Shown: piece by piece, positions 23,692 through 35,388 of the stretch
How positions within the stretch are numbered: position 1 is the first letter of the stretch
Layout: each line of letters opens with the position of its first letter
DNA from: Moniliophthora roreri
Lineage: Eukaryota > Basidiomycota > Agaricomycetes > Agaricales > Marasmiaceae
Length of the DNA stretch: 64,000 nucleotides
Direction of reading: 5' to 3'
Assembly: GCA_001466705.2 (NCBI GenBank)
Contig: LATX02000193.1
Span: 372,001-436,000 of the forward strand
The notes under the pieces: model-generated
Database searches by the model: none
Told to the model about the DNA's origin: nothing
The model's input: only the letters and a program-made list of their open reading frames with translations
Made by a program: the position numbers and the translations under genes

Positions 23692-24664
23692 GTGAGTAAC
23701 TTGCTTCATCCAGTCATCTAACGGTTGTCGACGTCGTTCAATTTTTTCCTCTTACTTTTCGCGGACTTTTGGACTTGGACTATGCCTGTGGACACTTGAT
23801 TCTCGTACTTTCATATGGACTTTGTTTTGCTGGACTTGCCTTCTTCTGAATCTCTAGCTCGGACTTGGATGGACTGTACCTCGGACACTTCTCGCTCTCA
23901 TTCATCTCCTCTCTGTCTACTTTCTTGGTCTTCTACATCACTCCTCTCTGTTTTTCCTTCGGTTTCCATGCTCTTCCTCTGTCAGTCTCACGTTTCAACT
24001 TTCTCATTCANTTGCAATTTTCTGTTTCTGTCTCCTTCAGTTTCCTGAGTTTCTTATCTCTTTTCACTATCATATGTTTCTGTTTCTTTCATTTTCTGTT
24101 TGGGCTCTTTTATTCTGTTTACTCTCTTGCAATTTTCTGTTTCTGTCTCCTTCAGTTTCCTGAGTTTCTTATCTCTTTTCATTATCGTATGTTTCTGTTT
24201 CTTTCCGTCTTTGTCTCCAGTTCCTCTTTTTCCGTGCTATTCCTTTTCGTCTCTATCTTCTTTCTGTTCCTGTTTCTCTTTTCCTCATCTCCTACTTCTA
24301 CTTTTCTTTCTTTATTTCTTTCCTCTTTCCACCACGCCTCTTCTCAGCCTTGGCTGACACGTACAGAGGTGTGGTGGGAACAAGGCCCCCGGTGAGTAAT
24401 CCTGCTCAGAGAATAAACACAAGTACTAATGTCCTCCCCACTGTCATTCACCATAGCCAAGGAAAACCCCTCGTTTAGAATCTTTATGGTGAGCTGCCTT
24501 TCTGCGTCCGTTGGCTCGTAAAGTGATATTGGCCAGTGTACTCTAGCTCACCCATTACATGTACACTTCTGCTATAGATCTCAGCTTACTGATATAAACT
24601 TGAGTGTGACCTGTAACCTGGTAATCGTCAACTGTGTATTCCATGTAATAAATTCATAAACATC
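23692..24664. other. Pyrimidine-rich spacer between convergent genes
   Basis: Convergent 3' region between gene X and the glycosidase. From about 23800 to 24350 the plus strand is almost pure C/T with repeated TTTCTGTTTCTGTCTCCTTC units. Long Ser/Phe/Leu open frames across it result from this composition. A single N sits at 24011. Confidence 0.6.
24012..24205. repeat. Pyrimidine-rich tandem repeat, arm A
   Basis: Two copies of a roughly 115-bp unit beginning TTGCAATTTTCTGTTTCTG, the second partial. The matching region in arm B keeps the same units plus about 130 bp that are absent here at the N. Confidence 0.65.
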
Positions 24665-26537
24665 CTAGTAATCAAACTCAAATGCCCACGTAGTGGTCGT
24701 TGATGTCTGGTAAATCGGGAACGACAGCGTGTTCCCAGAGTATGAATGTGACACGTAGCCCAAATCTTTCGGTCCATCAACTCGGCCATATCGTCCATTG
24801 TAAGCAAACTCCAGAGTGTGAACAGAGACTGTTCCCGATGTAGGTAAACCAATCGCAGAGAGGTTGTCAATACTAAGCTGATACGTCCCAGTGACGCGTC
24901 TACCTCCGACCAAAACGCGAACTCGGTTGGTGTCTACGACTGCGTAGCAATCCATTTTCTTATCGGTGCTTTGCGTGGTCGCAACACGATGGCCTTTCAT
25001 CGTAGATGCGTAATATTTGTAGACTTGATATTCTGCAAAAGTATCAGCTCCAAGCTGAGAGCTGAACGAGGTTGAGCCGCTCACCACCATTTCCATAGTA
25101 TCCAGTGGCACCCCAAGAGTTCACGTCTGGTTTCCCGAGTAAAGAGGCGAAGAAATCGTGAAGTTGAGTGCCTCCAACCCAGTTACCCCTCAGGCCGTAC
25201 ATATTCCACCGCTCAAAGTTTGCAATCCACCAAGCTGCACCGCCAGGTTGCTGCTCATCCTGATTGGCGTACTCATCGATGACTGAATAAGTTCATGAGC
25301 TGGCACAATATCCGATTAATAGTAAGCGACTGCCCACCGAATTCACCAATGTGCAGGCCGTACGAGTTGAGCATGTTCACCATGTTATCATGACTAAATT
25401 GCAGGTCGTTTGTAGCATCGTTCGTCTTGGTGTAAAGTCAGAAACTGCCTTCGAAAGGGTTAGATAGAACGCTTACATCTCCTTCTAAATGCCAGCTATA
25501 TACATCCGGTGCAGTGTTGTCATTCTTCACTTTCTGGAGGAAACGAGTCCACCTGGTAATTGTTTGAGTTCGTCTCGAACGAACCGTATTTAGGCAGGTT
25601 ACCAAGTGTTCGATGTCGCCGGTCGAAAGGCCATCGATGGACCGGCGATGGGGACACCAGCCAGATTCGACCTGATCGTGAGCAATTTTCAGCGAGAGTC
25701 AGAACCGCGCTAAAATGATCACCATACCTCAAGAATCTCACAGCATGACTCCACATGTTTTCGTACTGGTCTTGACCTAAATCCGGAGGTGAATCTCAAT
25801 TGGTCTCAATTGGAGTAAACCAAATGCAGGGAAACGTACTTCTAGCCCAGAAGATGCTAAGATCAGGCTCGTTCCATATCAAGAGCTTGAGGTCGGTCAT
25901 GCTGTTGGCCTTGAGATCAGATACGAGTTGGGTCAAGAAATGGTCGAATTCGGTCCAGTCCCCATTGTCGCCAGGCCACTGCGAGATGGACTGACCGTCG
26001 GCACCCCAAAGATCGCTCATTTTGAGGATGAATCCAGCGCCGTATTGCTTTGCCGTCCGGTAGTTGGCCAAGGAAGATTGGAAACGAGCCTGTGTGTGAG
26101 GGCTTCGCTTCCAGTTTGCCAAAGTCAGGAACAATGTTGAGACGTACCGTGTACCCGTCTTTGACCCAACCCCCACCATTGGGATGTTGAGCCCCACCTG
26201 CACTAAGATAGTTGAAGCCCATATCTAAAGTGAAAGACTCGTAATGATATTTCATACAAGCGAACGAAGCCCCTCACCGGTGTAGAAAGAACTGGGGATT
26301 TGACCACCATTATCCGGAACTCCGTACAGTATACCTTTGGATATGCATAAGCATGACCCTGGTCCGGCGAGTAAAGACGCTCTTACCGGAGGCACGGTGG
26401 ACAGAATTACCAGTATTAGCTGCAAGATTGACGCGTGTAATTTGGGATGCGCTCTGTCTTGGCAGTATAGGACCGCCGGTGCAAATTTGAGCAAAGGTCA
26501 GGGCGCTGAGCAGGCCTGAAAAGAGCCGTGCAGCCAT
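24665..26537 (-). CDS. Secreted glycoside hydrolase, clan GH-A barrel (arm A copy)
   Basis: A multi-exon gene from the ATG at 26537 (MAARLFSGLLSALTFAQICT), which encodes a signal peptide. The mature protein shows a TIM-barrel glycosidase: LLIWNEPDLSIFWARS holds the clan GH-A acid/base Asn-Glu pair, and FVIDEYANQDEQQP offers the likely nucleophile Glu. RWNMYGLRGNWVGGTQLHDF and a beta-rich C-terminal domain (YAVVDTNRVRVLVGGRR, FPIYQTSTTTTWAFEFDY) follow. It resembles fungal GH39-like enzymes; family assignment and substrate are tentative. Splicing gives NTWWTRFLQKVKND and DVYSWHLEGD in frame. No disabling change was found. Its 3' third encodes the same protein as the arm B copy, while the 5' part differs. 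Confidence 0.82.
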
Positions 26538-28380
26538 TTTGGGGTCTTCGAGAAAGTGCCTTGTTGGGAGAAGGGGTAGGAGCAAAGGTTTTAAAGTCAG
26601 GAGATATTTCGGCGTTGGGCCGTTTGGCGAGGCAAAGTTGAAACGAGCATGATGACATTTTCAGCGGCTTTCAGAAGAACGATGAGATTCAGCCTGTCGT
26701 ATACGGTATAGTATACGGCTTAATCGAGGGTAAACTGCACCATCACATACCGCGATGTTGACAGCTCCCAATGTGTGATTCGTGATCATATGTGCAGTGC
26801 ACTCGCGCGTCGGCCTGCCTTCATTTTTCCGTCAATTTGAATGAAGTATTATGCGGTAGCGTTTGAAGTGTGAGTCCTGAGAACTCCAGGACAGTTTCCA
26901 CCTCACCTGCCTGTCGTAAGTTTCTTGCAGTTGGAATGACGACTCAGCTCACATCTTGAAAAAGTTCCTGCCAGCTGCTCTGCTCCCGTCCTAGTTTTTC
27001 CCCGTTTCGTTGCTCGTGTTTGCATCTATTCATTCCGCATTGGCTCTTCGGAACGACAGATGATAATCTTGCATATGGTATATTCAGAGCACCTGCTCAA
27101 ACTTCCTAAGATACGCATAAACCCTCGGTCCGGGGATCGGGAAAGTTTGGAATGGTGGATTTCACGCCGGTGCTGAGTTCTGGGGCTGTAAAACATCGCT
27201 TTGACGAGTAATTTGAAGTGTGACGTTCGAGTTATGCATTGGATTAATAATAACTCTGGATAGTATAGAGCGAGATAGAGGGTTGAGAATAACTGTTATG
27301 AGGTGTACCTTTGTGATTGCTGCAAAGGGTAAAGGGCCCCCGCCGGCAAGCACTTGAGCGGAGCCGGCCTCGTGCTCTGTTCTCGACTAGCACGAACGAT
27401 TTGAATCCCATGGCAGTGACTCGCTTGCCTTTGTTCCTTTCAAAAACTCGCATACTAAGCATTTGCAAGTTGGAAGTATTCCATGTCAAGAATCGCTCAA
27501 TTTGATAACTCGGACAGATTTACTCGGCTTCAAGACGTAAGAGCGTTAAAAGCGGTTGGGTTACCATGTGTGGTGAGTAGCTTCCGACAAGCTTCCTGGA
27601 ACGCCGTTAACTGATTTACGACCTCAGGAACGGCCTCGGCAATAAGTATCGAGTACTGTCATTGCACAGTTGACGTTGCATAATTCCTGCATGTCGATGC
27701 GTGTACATCTATCGACATACTAACCTGATTTTGGCTACTTATTATTCAGAAGTATCTACGGACCAGAACGAAAACTTCGTCTCTGGATGTCCTCAATCCT
27801 CCAAGTACTGTGACACAGATATTCCGTGAGTCGTGTACGTCCTCAATAAATTAGCGACTTATATCCCCATCACCAAGACATCGGTATTTAGTTAATCGCT
27901 CCCCTTCTCTTTGACCACTGCAAAGTATTCAAGCAAACACTTGAAAGTCTCTATCAGATTCACTAGTGGCTGCAAAACAGAGTTACGCTCCGTCAACAGC
28001 TTACACTGTATAGCTCTCTAACTCTCGGTGGCAACGGGCCTCGTGTGAGTTTGCCAGCCGAGCCTTACAGTTGGACGAGACAAGAAGCGGGGACCCAACC
28101 TTTAGGAAATTGTGAATTAGGTGAATGATGATGTCGTCGCGTCGATACTAAAACCAAGAAGATGCCATCAACCTTGGCAAGGGCATTCTCAAATCTCGGT
28201 AAACGTTTTCCCAAGCAATTCCAGGTGGCATGTAACTCATAAACATTTTCTTCTTTCGCTACCAACATCCTTCCTTCCTTCCTATCCCTCGTGGGCGTGC
28301 TCTTCATTACCTGCACCGTACCAAGACGAGGAAATCTGCTGAGCACCCCGCGCTCGTCAAGCCAGTTGCCGCGTTCAAGG
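26538..28380. other. Promoter flank and gene-free stretch
   Basis: The first 520 bp are the glycosidase promoter, shared with arm B, with TTTAAAA on the minus strand about 50 bp before the ATG. From about 27060 the sequence is single copy. Small open frames near 27.2, 27.6 and 28.2 kb have no recognisable features. Confidence 0.4.
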
Positions 28381-31098
28381 ATGTCTTCATTAGTGCGTGG
28401 CTTTACAACTTTGTCCACCAATTACTCATGTGAAACATACCGTTCCAGAACGATGTCCCGTATTCAGTTGGTAGTAGCAGCCGGAGCATAGCACCATCAT
28501 CTGTTGGAGAGAAGGTGAGCAGCATCGTATAGATCTCACCCCCGTGTTCTGACTTCAAGTCGTGAAGTTCTCATTGTCCCCTGATCCGAAAGCATGGGGT
28601 TTAGACCTCTCTGGTCAAGCAGAGCCCGATGATCACCTTCATAACCCAGATCCCATACGTGACAAGAAGTATGATCGAGGTGGCAGTATCTTCACCTCGC
28701 GAGGTACGAGACTTTCATGTTGTCCGCATGCATTTGACATAATCTAATTTAGGGCTCGCAAACATCGGGTGTCTCGTTTTGCTCTCTGTTTCGATTATTA
28801 CCCTCTTGTATGTCACTCGAGCGAAGTCTGACCGGCCAGATCGCTGACAAATCTCGGTGTAGTGCTGGGTTTCCGATTGTTACTTACCTGACTACCGACG
28901 AGCAGTCGACGAGAGGAGGATTTAATTTAGGAGGTGTGAACGCTAGTGGACAGGTGTGTATCTTCAGTCGCCGGGTGGCACTCTGCACATTTGAACATTC
29001 AAATTCCTACAGATTCCCGAGGTAACTGGAAATTTCGGGCTCATAGATCCTGATACACCTCCTGAAGCATATACGTTTAAATCGGTACATCATGGACGTG
29101 AGCTTCAGTTGGTTTTCAGTGATGAGTTTAATCGGGACGGCCGCACCTTTTATCCGGGCGACGATCCGTACTGGGAGGCGGTGGATCTGCATTACTGGGG
29201 AGTGAGTTCATTTCAGGTTCTCACACTTGCGTCGTTCTGAATACGCTGCTAGACGAACAACCTGGAATGGTATGACCCCGCGGCTCTGGTGTGTATTCTT
29301 CTCTTGACGATGTGGATGGCAACTAGAATCCAAGTAGATCACTGGAAATGGGTCCTTAAGAGTCACCCTTTCGAAGAAGCCGAGTCACAACTTGGACTAT
29401 GAAGGTGGCATGATGACGACGTGGAATAAATTCTGCTTTACTGGCGGCTTGATAGTCGCCAACGCTATGTTACCGGGAATGTCAAATGTTGCTGGATTAT
29501 GGCCCGCCATTTGGACAATGGGAAATCTCGGTAAGGTTTCGCAGCTACAGGAGGCGAATAAGGACTGAATCAGATGCAGGACGTGCGGGTTTTGGCGCCA
29601 CAAATGACGGAATGGCATGCTGGATCTTTCTGATACATACATCCTTTCACTAACAATATTCTAGTGGCCCTATACTTACGACGCGTGCGACGTCGGCACA
29701 CTTCCTAATCAAACTTATCCCGATGGGTCCGGTCCTGAGCTCGCCTTGAAAGATGGCGACAGGGGGTACGACGGTGTGCTATCCTATCTCCCTGGTCAAC
29801 GACTCTCGAGGTTCGTTCACTTTGAACTTCCACCACGTAAATTAACCAGTTCCAAAAAATTTAGATGCACATGCCCGGGCGAGTCCCACCCTGGTAAATC
29901 CTAATTATCGAAAAGTGGTCTTTATCACTAATACCTGTCTCCAGGTCCTATGCACAAGGACGGGACTTATGTCGGCCGTTCAGCTCCCGAAATTGATATG
30001 ATCGAAGCCCAGGTGGGTGTTGACGGTTTGGTACCTTGAATAGACGTCTCATTCGTCGCAGGTCGGTGGCAATTTCCAAGTACCAGGTGGTCCTTTGGTT
30101 GGAGAAGTATCTCAATCTGGGCAGTGGGCGGTGAGCCTACCTTTCAATTTTCAAATGGTTTACGCTCATGTTAGCCGGCGTAAAGCCATTCAACTACGCC
30201 TACCGTTGGCTCAACACCTCCGATAACTTGATCATTAACGACCCTACCATCACGGAACTAAATCCTTACATGGGTGGTGTATACCAACAGGCCACGTCCT
30301 GCGTCAGTAAAACGAGTAAGGTCAATCTTGAGCATGTTGTTATAAATTAACTATGACACCCCGCTGACAGACCAAGCTTGCTATTCTCAAATGCCAAATC
30401 CTTGTTTCGCAGTATACGGATTTGAATACAAACCAGGTACATTCTTCTCAAATGATTCTTTGCTTATTCTGACAGTACCTTTTCAGGTTATGATGAAGGG
30501 GTAAGTGACGACCAAGTATAAGGCGCCTCACCTGCTTACTCTTCGGGTCGTAGTATATATCCTGGCTAAATGATGGCAAACAAGTTTGCACTGTGATAGG
30601 CGCCGGTATGGCTGCAGATGAGCGTGTCGAACTTTCAGCTCGTCCAGTTCCCCAGGAGCCAATGGTGCGCAAACTTGTATCGAACATCATGCTGTATCAC
30701 TGATAAATTTCCAGTACATTCTCATCAATCTTGGGATGTCGTACAACTTTGGTGCTGTTGACTTAGACCATTTGATCTTCCCCGTGTCCATGTACGTTGA
30801 CTACATCCGAGTTTACCAACCGCCCGGTGAGATCAACATTGGTTGCGACCCGCCAAATTTCCCGACCAAGGCGTATATCGAGGAGTAAGTCTCAACCGTT
30901 TTGAGTGTCCCAGCCGTGAGTTGCTGATGTATTGGCGCCGTAACAGATATCTCGAAGGTGAGAGTAGCGAACGGATTTCCAGAGACAACAGCTAACCACC
31001 TTTGGATTTTTAGCTTATATCAATCCCAACTACACGACTTGGACCAACGATTTTGGACAACCCAAACCGAAGAATCGTCTCGTGGATCAGTGCGATTG
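28381..31098 (+). CDS. KRE6/SKN1-type beta-glucan synthesis protein, GH16 (copy 2)
   Basis: Paralogue of the gene at 11.9 kb, with the same order: Ser-rich N-terminus (NDVPYSVGSSSRS), FSLSPDPKAWGLDL, a TM helix (NIGCLVLLSVSIITLLFAGFP), and a lumenal GH16 domain with LVFSDEFNRDGRTFYPGDD, catalytic EIDMIEAQ and C-terminal GQPKPKNRLVDQCD. The first exon is uncertain: ATG at 28381 gives only four codons before a GTGCGT intron, but the next exon joins in frame. It has at least two introns absent from copy 1 (in the SRG-LANIG codon run and after EAQ). One intron appears to start with GC instead of GT at 29615. The product should act in the secretory pathway in beta-1,6-glucan assembly. Confidence 0.9.
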
Positions 31099-31369
31099 AC
31101 ACACCCACATTCCTTACACCTTTCAATTGCGCTGGCTCGCAAGCTCATACACATAGACGCAATCAGGAAGCATTCAAGGACTACATACATACATTTGCAT
31201 CGTCACGTATCTTAGAACCATCATGATGTATATATTACCCGTGGAATAATGTTTATACTCTCGAGAAGTCAACTCTTAGATGGCATCAAGCCAGGGGGGT
31301 AGATGCAGAATTGTAAAAATTGGATTATCAAAGTGAACCAAGTACAATGCACTGCTAGTATAAAGTCTC

Positions 31370-32664
31370 TTACGACCCACCGACATGCTGACCGCCGTTG
31401 ATATGCAGCACACTTCCGGTCATAAAGTTAGACCCAGGCCCGGCAAGGAAGACATATGCTTCTCCAAGTTCGGCTGGCTGAGCGGCACGTCCATGTAAGG
31501 GAGTCTGGCCCAGACCCCAACCCTACACATATGCTCGTCAAACGTTGCACTGAAAAAGAAGCAACTGGAACTCACCTCCATGTTATCAGCACTACGTGAG
31601 GCAGGCTGCAAGGGCGTGTAGACAGGTCCGGGAGCTCAGAAATGAGCCACTCAGTTACGATTGAAAAAGCGGTAAGAACTTGGAGTCACCAATGGCGTTT
31701 ACGCGAATGCCCTTGGGCGCAAGCTGCATTGAAAGACTACGCGTGAAACTAACAATAGCTCCTTTTGTGGTCGAATAGTCGATGAGGTATGCAGAGCCCT
31801 ACTCCCTCCATAAGTTAGCGTGTGTTCGAGAATAGATTACTATATCCCACCTTGTATGCAGTCACAGATGTCGTATTTATGATTGATGAGCCTCTCTGCA
31901 TGTGCGGGACTGCAGCTTTGCTGAGGTAGATCATTTGTAAGATATTTGTTCGGAATGTGGCTTCGACATTTTTAGGCTGATATGATGTTAGTTGGAAGGC
32001 GAGCAACAAATGAAAAGGTCACGTACATCCATGTCCTGAATTTCATGGCACATGATTTGCTGTGACGCGTTGTTGACCAGAATGTCGAGCTGACCATATT
32101 CCTTTAAATGTGACTCCACGACCCGCTGATAAGACGACTCCTCCTTGAGATCCGTGGCGATCAGGTGAGCACGCTGAGAGGATGTCTCTGCTATTTCTTT
32201 TTTCACTGACTCTGCACTAAATCCGGGGTCAGAACTCATCTGATGATAGTAGATAAAGGCTCACTCATGTTGCTCTTCAGGGAGGTACACAAGAGTGACG
32301 TCCGCACCTTCACGAGCAAAGAATACTGCTGCTGCCCGACCAATTCCCTGAGCACGAAATGAAGTGGGGCTTACACAGAGGAAGTGAGGAACGCACGCTG
32401 TCGCCACCTGTGATGATGGCTTTCTTGCCCTTCAACTTGCCAGACCCTTCATATTCCTTCAAGTAAGGTCGTCCATTGTCCCAGTACTCGACTTTGGAAT
32501 GTTCTGCTTCCGGTGCGAGATCTTTGTCTGAACCGGGAAGTGATTGTGATTGGGGAGGCAGTTCGACCGAATTCTGAAAGATGCACCACGATATCAATCA
32601 AGGAGATTCAAGTTGTTGAGAATCTTGCACAGACCTTGTAGGCAGTAATAGGCTTGTCTGGCAT
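31370..32664 (-). CDS. Short-chain dehydrogenase/reductase
   Basis: A multi-exon SDR of about 300 residues starting at 32664 (MPDKPITAYK). The N-terminal extension (LPGSDKDLAPEAEH, YWDNGRPYLKEYEGSGKLKG) is typical of the bacterial YhdF/YghA-like group and its fungal relatives. The Rossmann motif ITGGDSGIGRAAAVFFAREG binds NAD(P). LDILVNNAS is the family NNAG-like motif. Catalytic Ser lies in IINTTSVTAYKG, and Tyr/Lys in DYSTTKGA. NAIAPGPVYTPLQPAS and the terminal LHINGGQHVGGS complete the fold. The substrate is unknown; general aldehyde or sugar reductase activity is a guess. Introns are about 50-70 nt. No damage seen. It converges on KRE6 copy 2 with a 271-bp gap. Confidence 0.9.
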
Positions 32665-35001
32665 GACGAAAAATGAAAGGATATTTGGCTACAGAGCTGG
32701 GAAGCCATTTAAAGGGGCCAGGATTGCGAATGAATCATGCTAGACGTCACCTCGAGGTAATCGAGGGGAGTCATCTCATAGCCTTATGATGAAAAAGTAG
32801 TCGTATCTAAATACGATTGAGGCTAGGTGCAGAACGAGAGGAGGAATCGATGGCTGCAGGCCTGTTGGATGTAGCTTGTGGCCTGAATTTTGTAGTGGCA
32901 CGACTGGTCACGATGTCTATGGGTGTGACCCAATGTCACCTTCTCGGGCCTTCTTTCTCGTCGACCGCAAGGAGCTTCCGTCAGTGCAGGACTGAGGGAC
33001 TGAATCTGCAGTAGAGCTACCCTCAAAATTGGTCCTCATAATTAACACTCTCCTTTCGGTGATCGCGAAGGTCCAATGATTCGGAACGACCGCGTTATAC
33101 TTTGGCCACGCAAGCAAGGCTACATCGGAAAGGACATGTCATTCTGGTAGTTGGTATCAGAAGCTAATGCAGAGACATTTAGATGACTGCAAATGAGCTC
33201 AAGTGTGCGTTGATTAAATGTCCGGGTGAAGTATTAGCCAAGTACGTACCCTTCGAGTTCTGTTGACGAGAATCCCATATTCACGATCCCATATTCACGA
33301 TTGTATGAGGAAGGCCTCGCATTCGGAGTCATGCAGGATACCTCATACTAGAACTCTATATCTATGAACGCTGCAATGCCTGGCCTACAATTTCCTGCAT
33401 CACTTGTCGCGTTAAGAACATGGCTCTAAACGCACCTTTCAATGAAGAGCATCAAGTGAAACCGCCTCTTATACACTCCTGGGAACAGAGATCGACGCAG
33501 AGGCAAACTATCTTTGCTTCAAGGGATCGTTCCTTGACTTTCAATGTTCCTACTACGCACATCATTTTCATGTCGACAACAGAACATCAGTGCTCGTCAT
33601 CGGCTATTATCTTTCCAAGGTTATGATCAACCGGAATGGTGCCTATGGAAGGCTCCCGGAAGGTCTGCTCGCCTGCACGCTGTGGGAACTAGGGGTCAGG
33701 ATAGTCAACGGTGCTAATATGGTCTTCGGGGACACTTGGTGAGATCGCCGTTCTGATTGAGCAAAGTCGGAATTCTATGCGTTAGAGAATAAAAGCATAG
33801 CTGTCTGGAGGCTGTATTCCGGACTCCGAGTGAGGATTCATGAACCTCTGATGGGTCTTCTTCCCGGAATCGCGGATACGTCTCAGGAGGGCCTCAAGCC
33901 TGCACATGTGATTCTGGTAAGTCTTAGGACGAACACAGCATCAACTTTTGACTCACCTCACTCCCCTCAGCCTTGTCTTACACGACCAAACCCCTTTGAG
34001 AAGCACCGTTGCCTGGAGGCTGCGATCTGACTCCGAGTGAGGAATTATGGGCTCCTTATGGGCCTTTTTCCTGGACTTCCTATGTGGTTCCTTCCTGGAC
34101 TCGCGTGTAGGTCTCAATAGAGCCCCAAGCCTGCACTTGTGAAGTGAGTCGAATACAACGTTGAATTTCGATTCATCTCGTTCCCCTTAGCCCTGCCTTA
34201 CACACATGAAACTCCACGCAACGACATCGACTTGGTATCGGCGCGTTCAACTACCCTGAGTCTATAGTCCACTCCGGCCTATGTATCACCCCGTTAGTCG
34301 TCGAGAGGGATGAAGAGATTTGATCAAGGTGACCGGTCCAGAGTGTATCATAGGAGAAACAAGAGAAAGGTTTAAACAATGACAAGCATCATTCCAAATA
34401 CGCTTCTGGGAATCGTGTTGCTCAATGATGCCGTTCTTCGTTGGCCCCGGACCGTTACCGCATATGTCCTACGTATCACACCAAATTCCCAGAGCTTGAA
34501 CGGTGTGAACAGATTTCCTCTTCGGAAGGTGGCGCAGGTGTTATGGTCTGACTCTTCCAACTGCAGAGCCTGGTTCCGCTGAGGAGCGGGGCATTTCATG
34601 CGTAAAGCCCGGATGGGGCTCGACAATAGATGTGGCGAAGAAGGCGAGGGGTTAAATTGAAGGTGAGTTGCAATTTGCGGCCTTTAACGTTTTCCGTGTT
34701 TCGAAGTCGGCGAGTCGTCGAAATTTCAAATAGACAAGGTACGGATGAATTTTGTCTCGATAGCAGAAGGGAGCGTGAGGGGTGACGGCATCGAAAACAT
34801 GATGTAGCCTTTCCATACTCGTTCCGTTCTGGTTTTGTCCCGGGAAGGAAGCGTGTATGCAGTTTGTAAGAGGTGTAGGAACAGATGGACCCCACCGCTT
34901 CAGGCGTGACTGCTGAAGAGGTTCAGGATCAAGACAGTCGGGTCATCAAGTGATGGTGATTCCCGAAACAAGGGTTGTCACGACTGAGGACCGAGTGAGT
35001 C
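32665..35001. other. 2.3-kb stretch without supported genes
   Basis: Contains the SDR promoter, a 14-bp perfect tandem duplication at 33273-33300 (TCCCATATTCACGA twice) and the 180-bp imperfect repeat at 33806-34203. Open frames are short and unlike known families. Confidence 0.4.
33806..34203. repeat. Imperfect tandem duplication, about 180-bp units
   Basis: Unit 1 (33806-33983) and unit 2 (34015-34203) share GGAGGCTG...GACTCCGAGTGAGGA, then ATGGGTCTTCTTCCCGGA or its variant, CTCAAGCCTGCACATGTGA or its variant, and a closing CCCCTTAG/CCCCTCAG + CCTTGTCTTACAC block. The closing block resembles a 3' splice site, so the unit may derive from an exon-intron-exon piece of a lost gene. Confidence 0.7.
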
Positions 35002-35388
35002 GTGACCAGTCACTCGTGCCACACTGAATCATCAACATTGCCTCTCAGCTTTTATCCTCGCGATTACACCTTAGAACCAGATTCGTCCATGGCCCAACGT
35101 CAGCTCTCCCTCCAAGCACGTCGAGATTATATGAGTGGTCGACGAGAGCGGCGTTTTCACCCGTACCGACGAAGAACATCAGACTTGGAGGAGGTGCCAA
35201 ACGAGCGATTGGACCAACCACTTCCAATTTTTGATGTGTGTTATCTGGGTGAATTTCTTGTCTTTTTTGACACTGACCCGCTTCACATAGCCTCGAGGCG
35301 GAGAGGGGACCAAGGCGAGTACATGCGTGGAGCCTACCTTGCGAATCACCCAGGATTTAACGACTTTCTCGTTGCTGTTAGCGTCTGA
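35002..35388 (+). CDS. Small hypothetical protein, doubtful
   Basis: Not recognised. An open frame of 128 codons. An inner Met near 35088 begins a basic, Arg-rich segment (QARRDYMSGRRERRFHPYRR). The middle part could be a 51-nt intron with donor GTTATC and acceptor CATAG, which would keep the frame into SRRRGDQGEYMRGAYLANHP. Either form ends at the same stop. No neighbour suggests a role. It may be spurious. Confidence 0.25.
   Translation: MTSHSCHTESSTLPLSFYPRDYTLEPDSSMAQRQLSLQARRDYMSGRRERRFHPYRRRTSDLEEVPNERLDQPLPIFDVCYLGEFLVFFDTDPLHIASRRRGDQGEYMRGAYLANHPGFNDFLVAVSV

Larger units (their letters stand above)
21139..27060. repeat. Arm A of a large inverted duplication
   Basis: This segment holds tautomerase (minus), gene X (plus) and glycosidase (minus). 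The same genes occur in inverted order and orientation at 43580-51003. Homology ends just after the tautomerase stop on the outside. On the inside it extends about 500 bp upstream of the glycosidase ATG (shared TGTCGTTCC, CAGCTGGCAGGA and CATATGATCAC blocks). Ends are diverged. The middle, from about 22009 to about 25070, is nearly identical to arm B. Confidence 0.85.
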
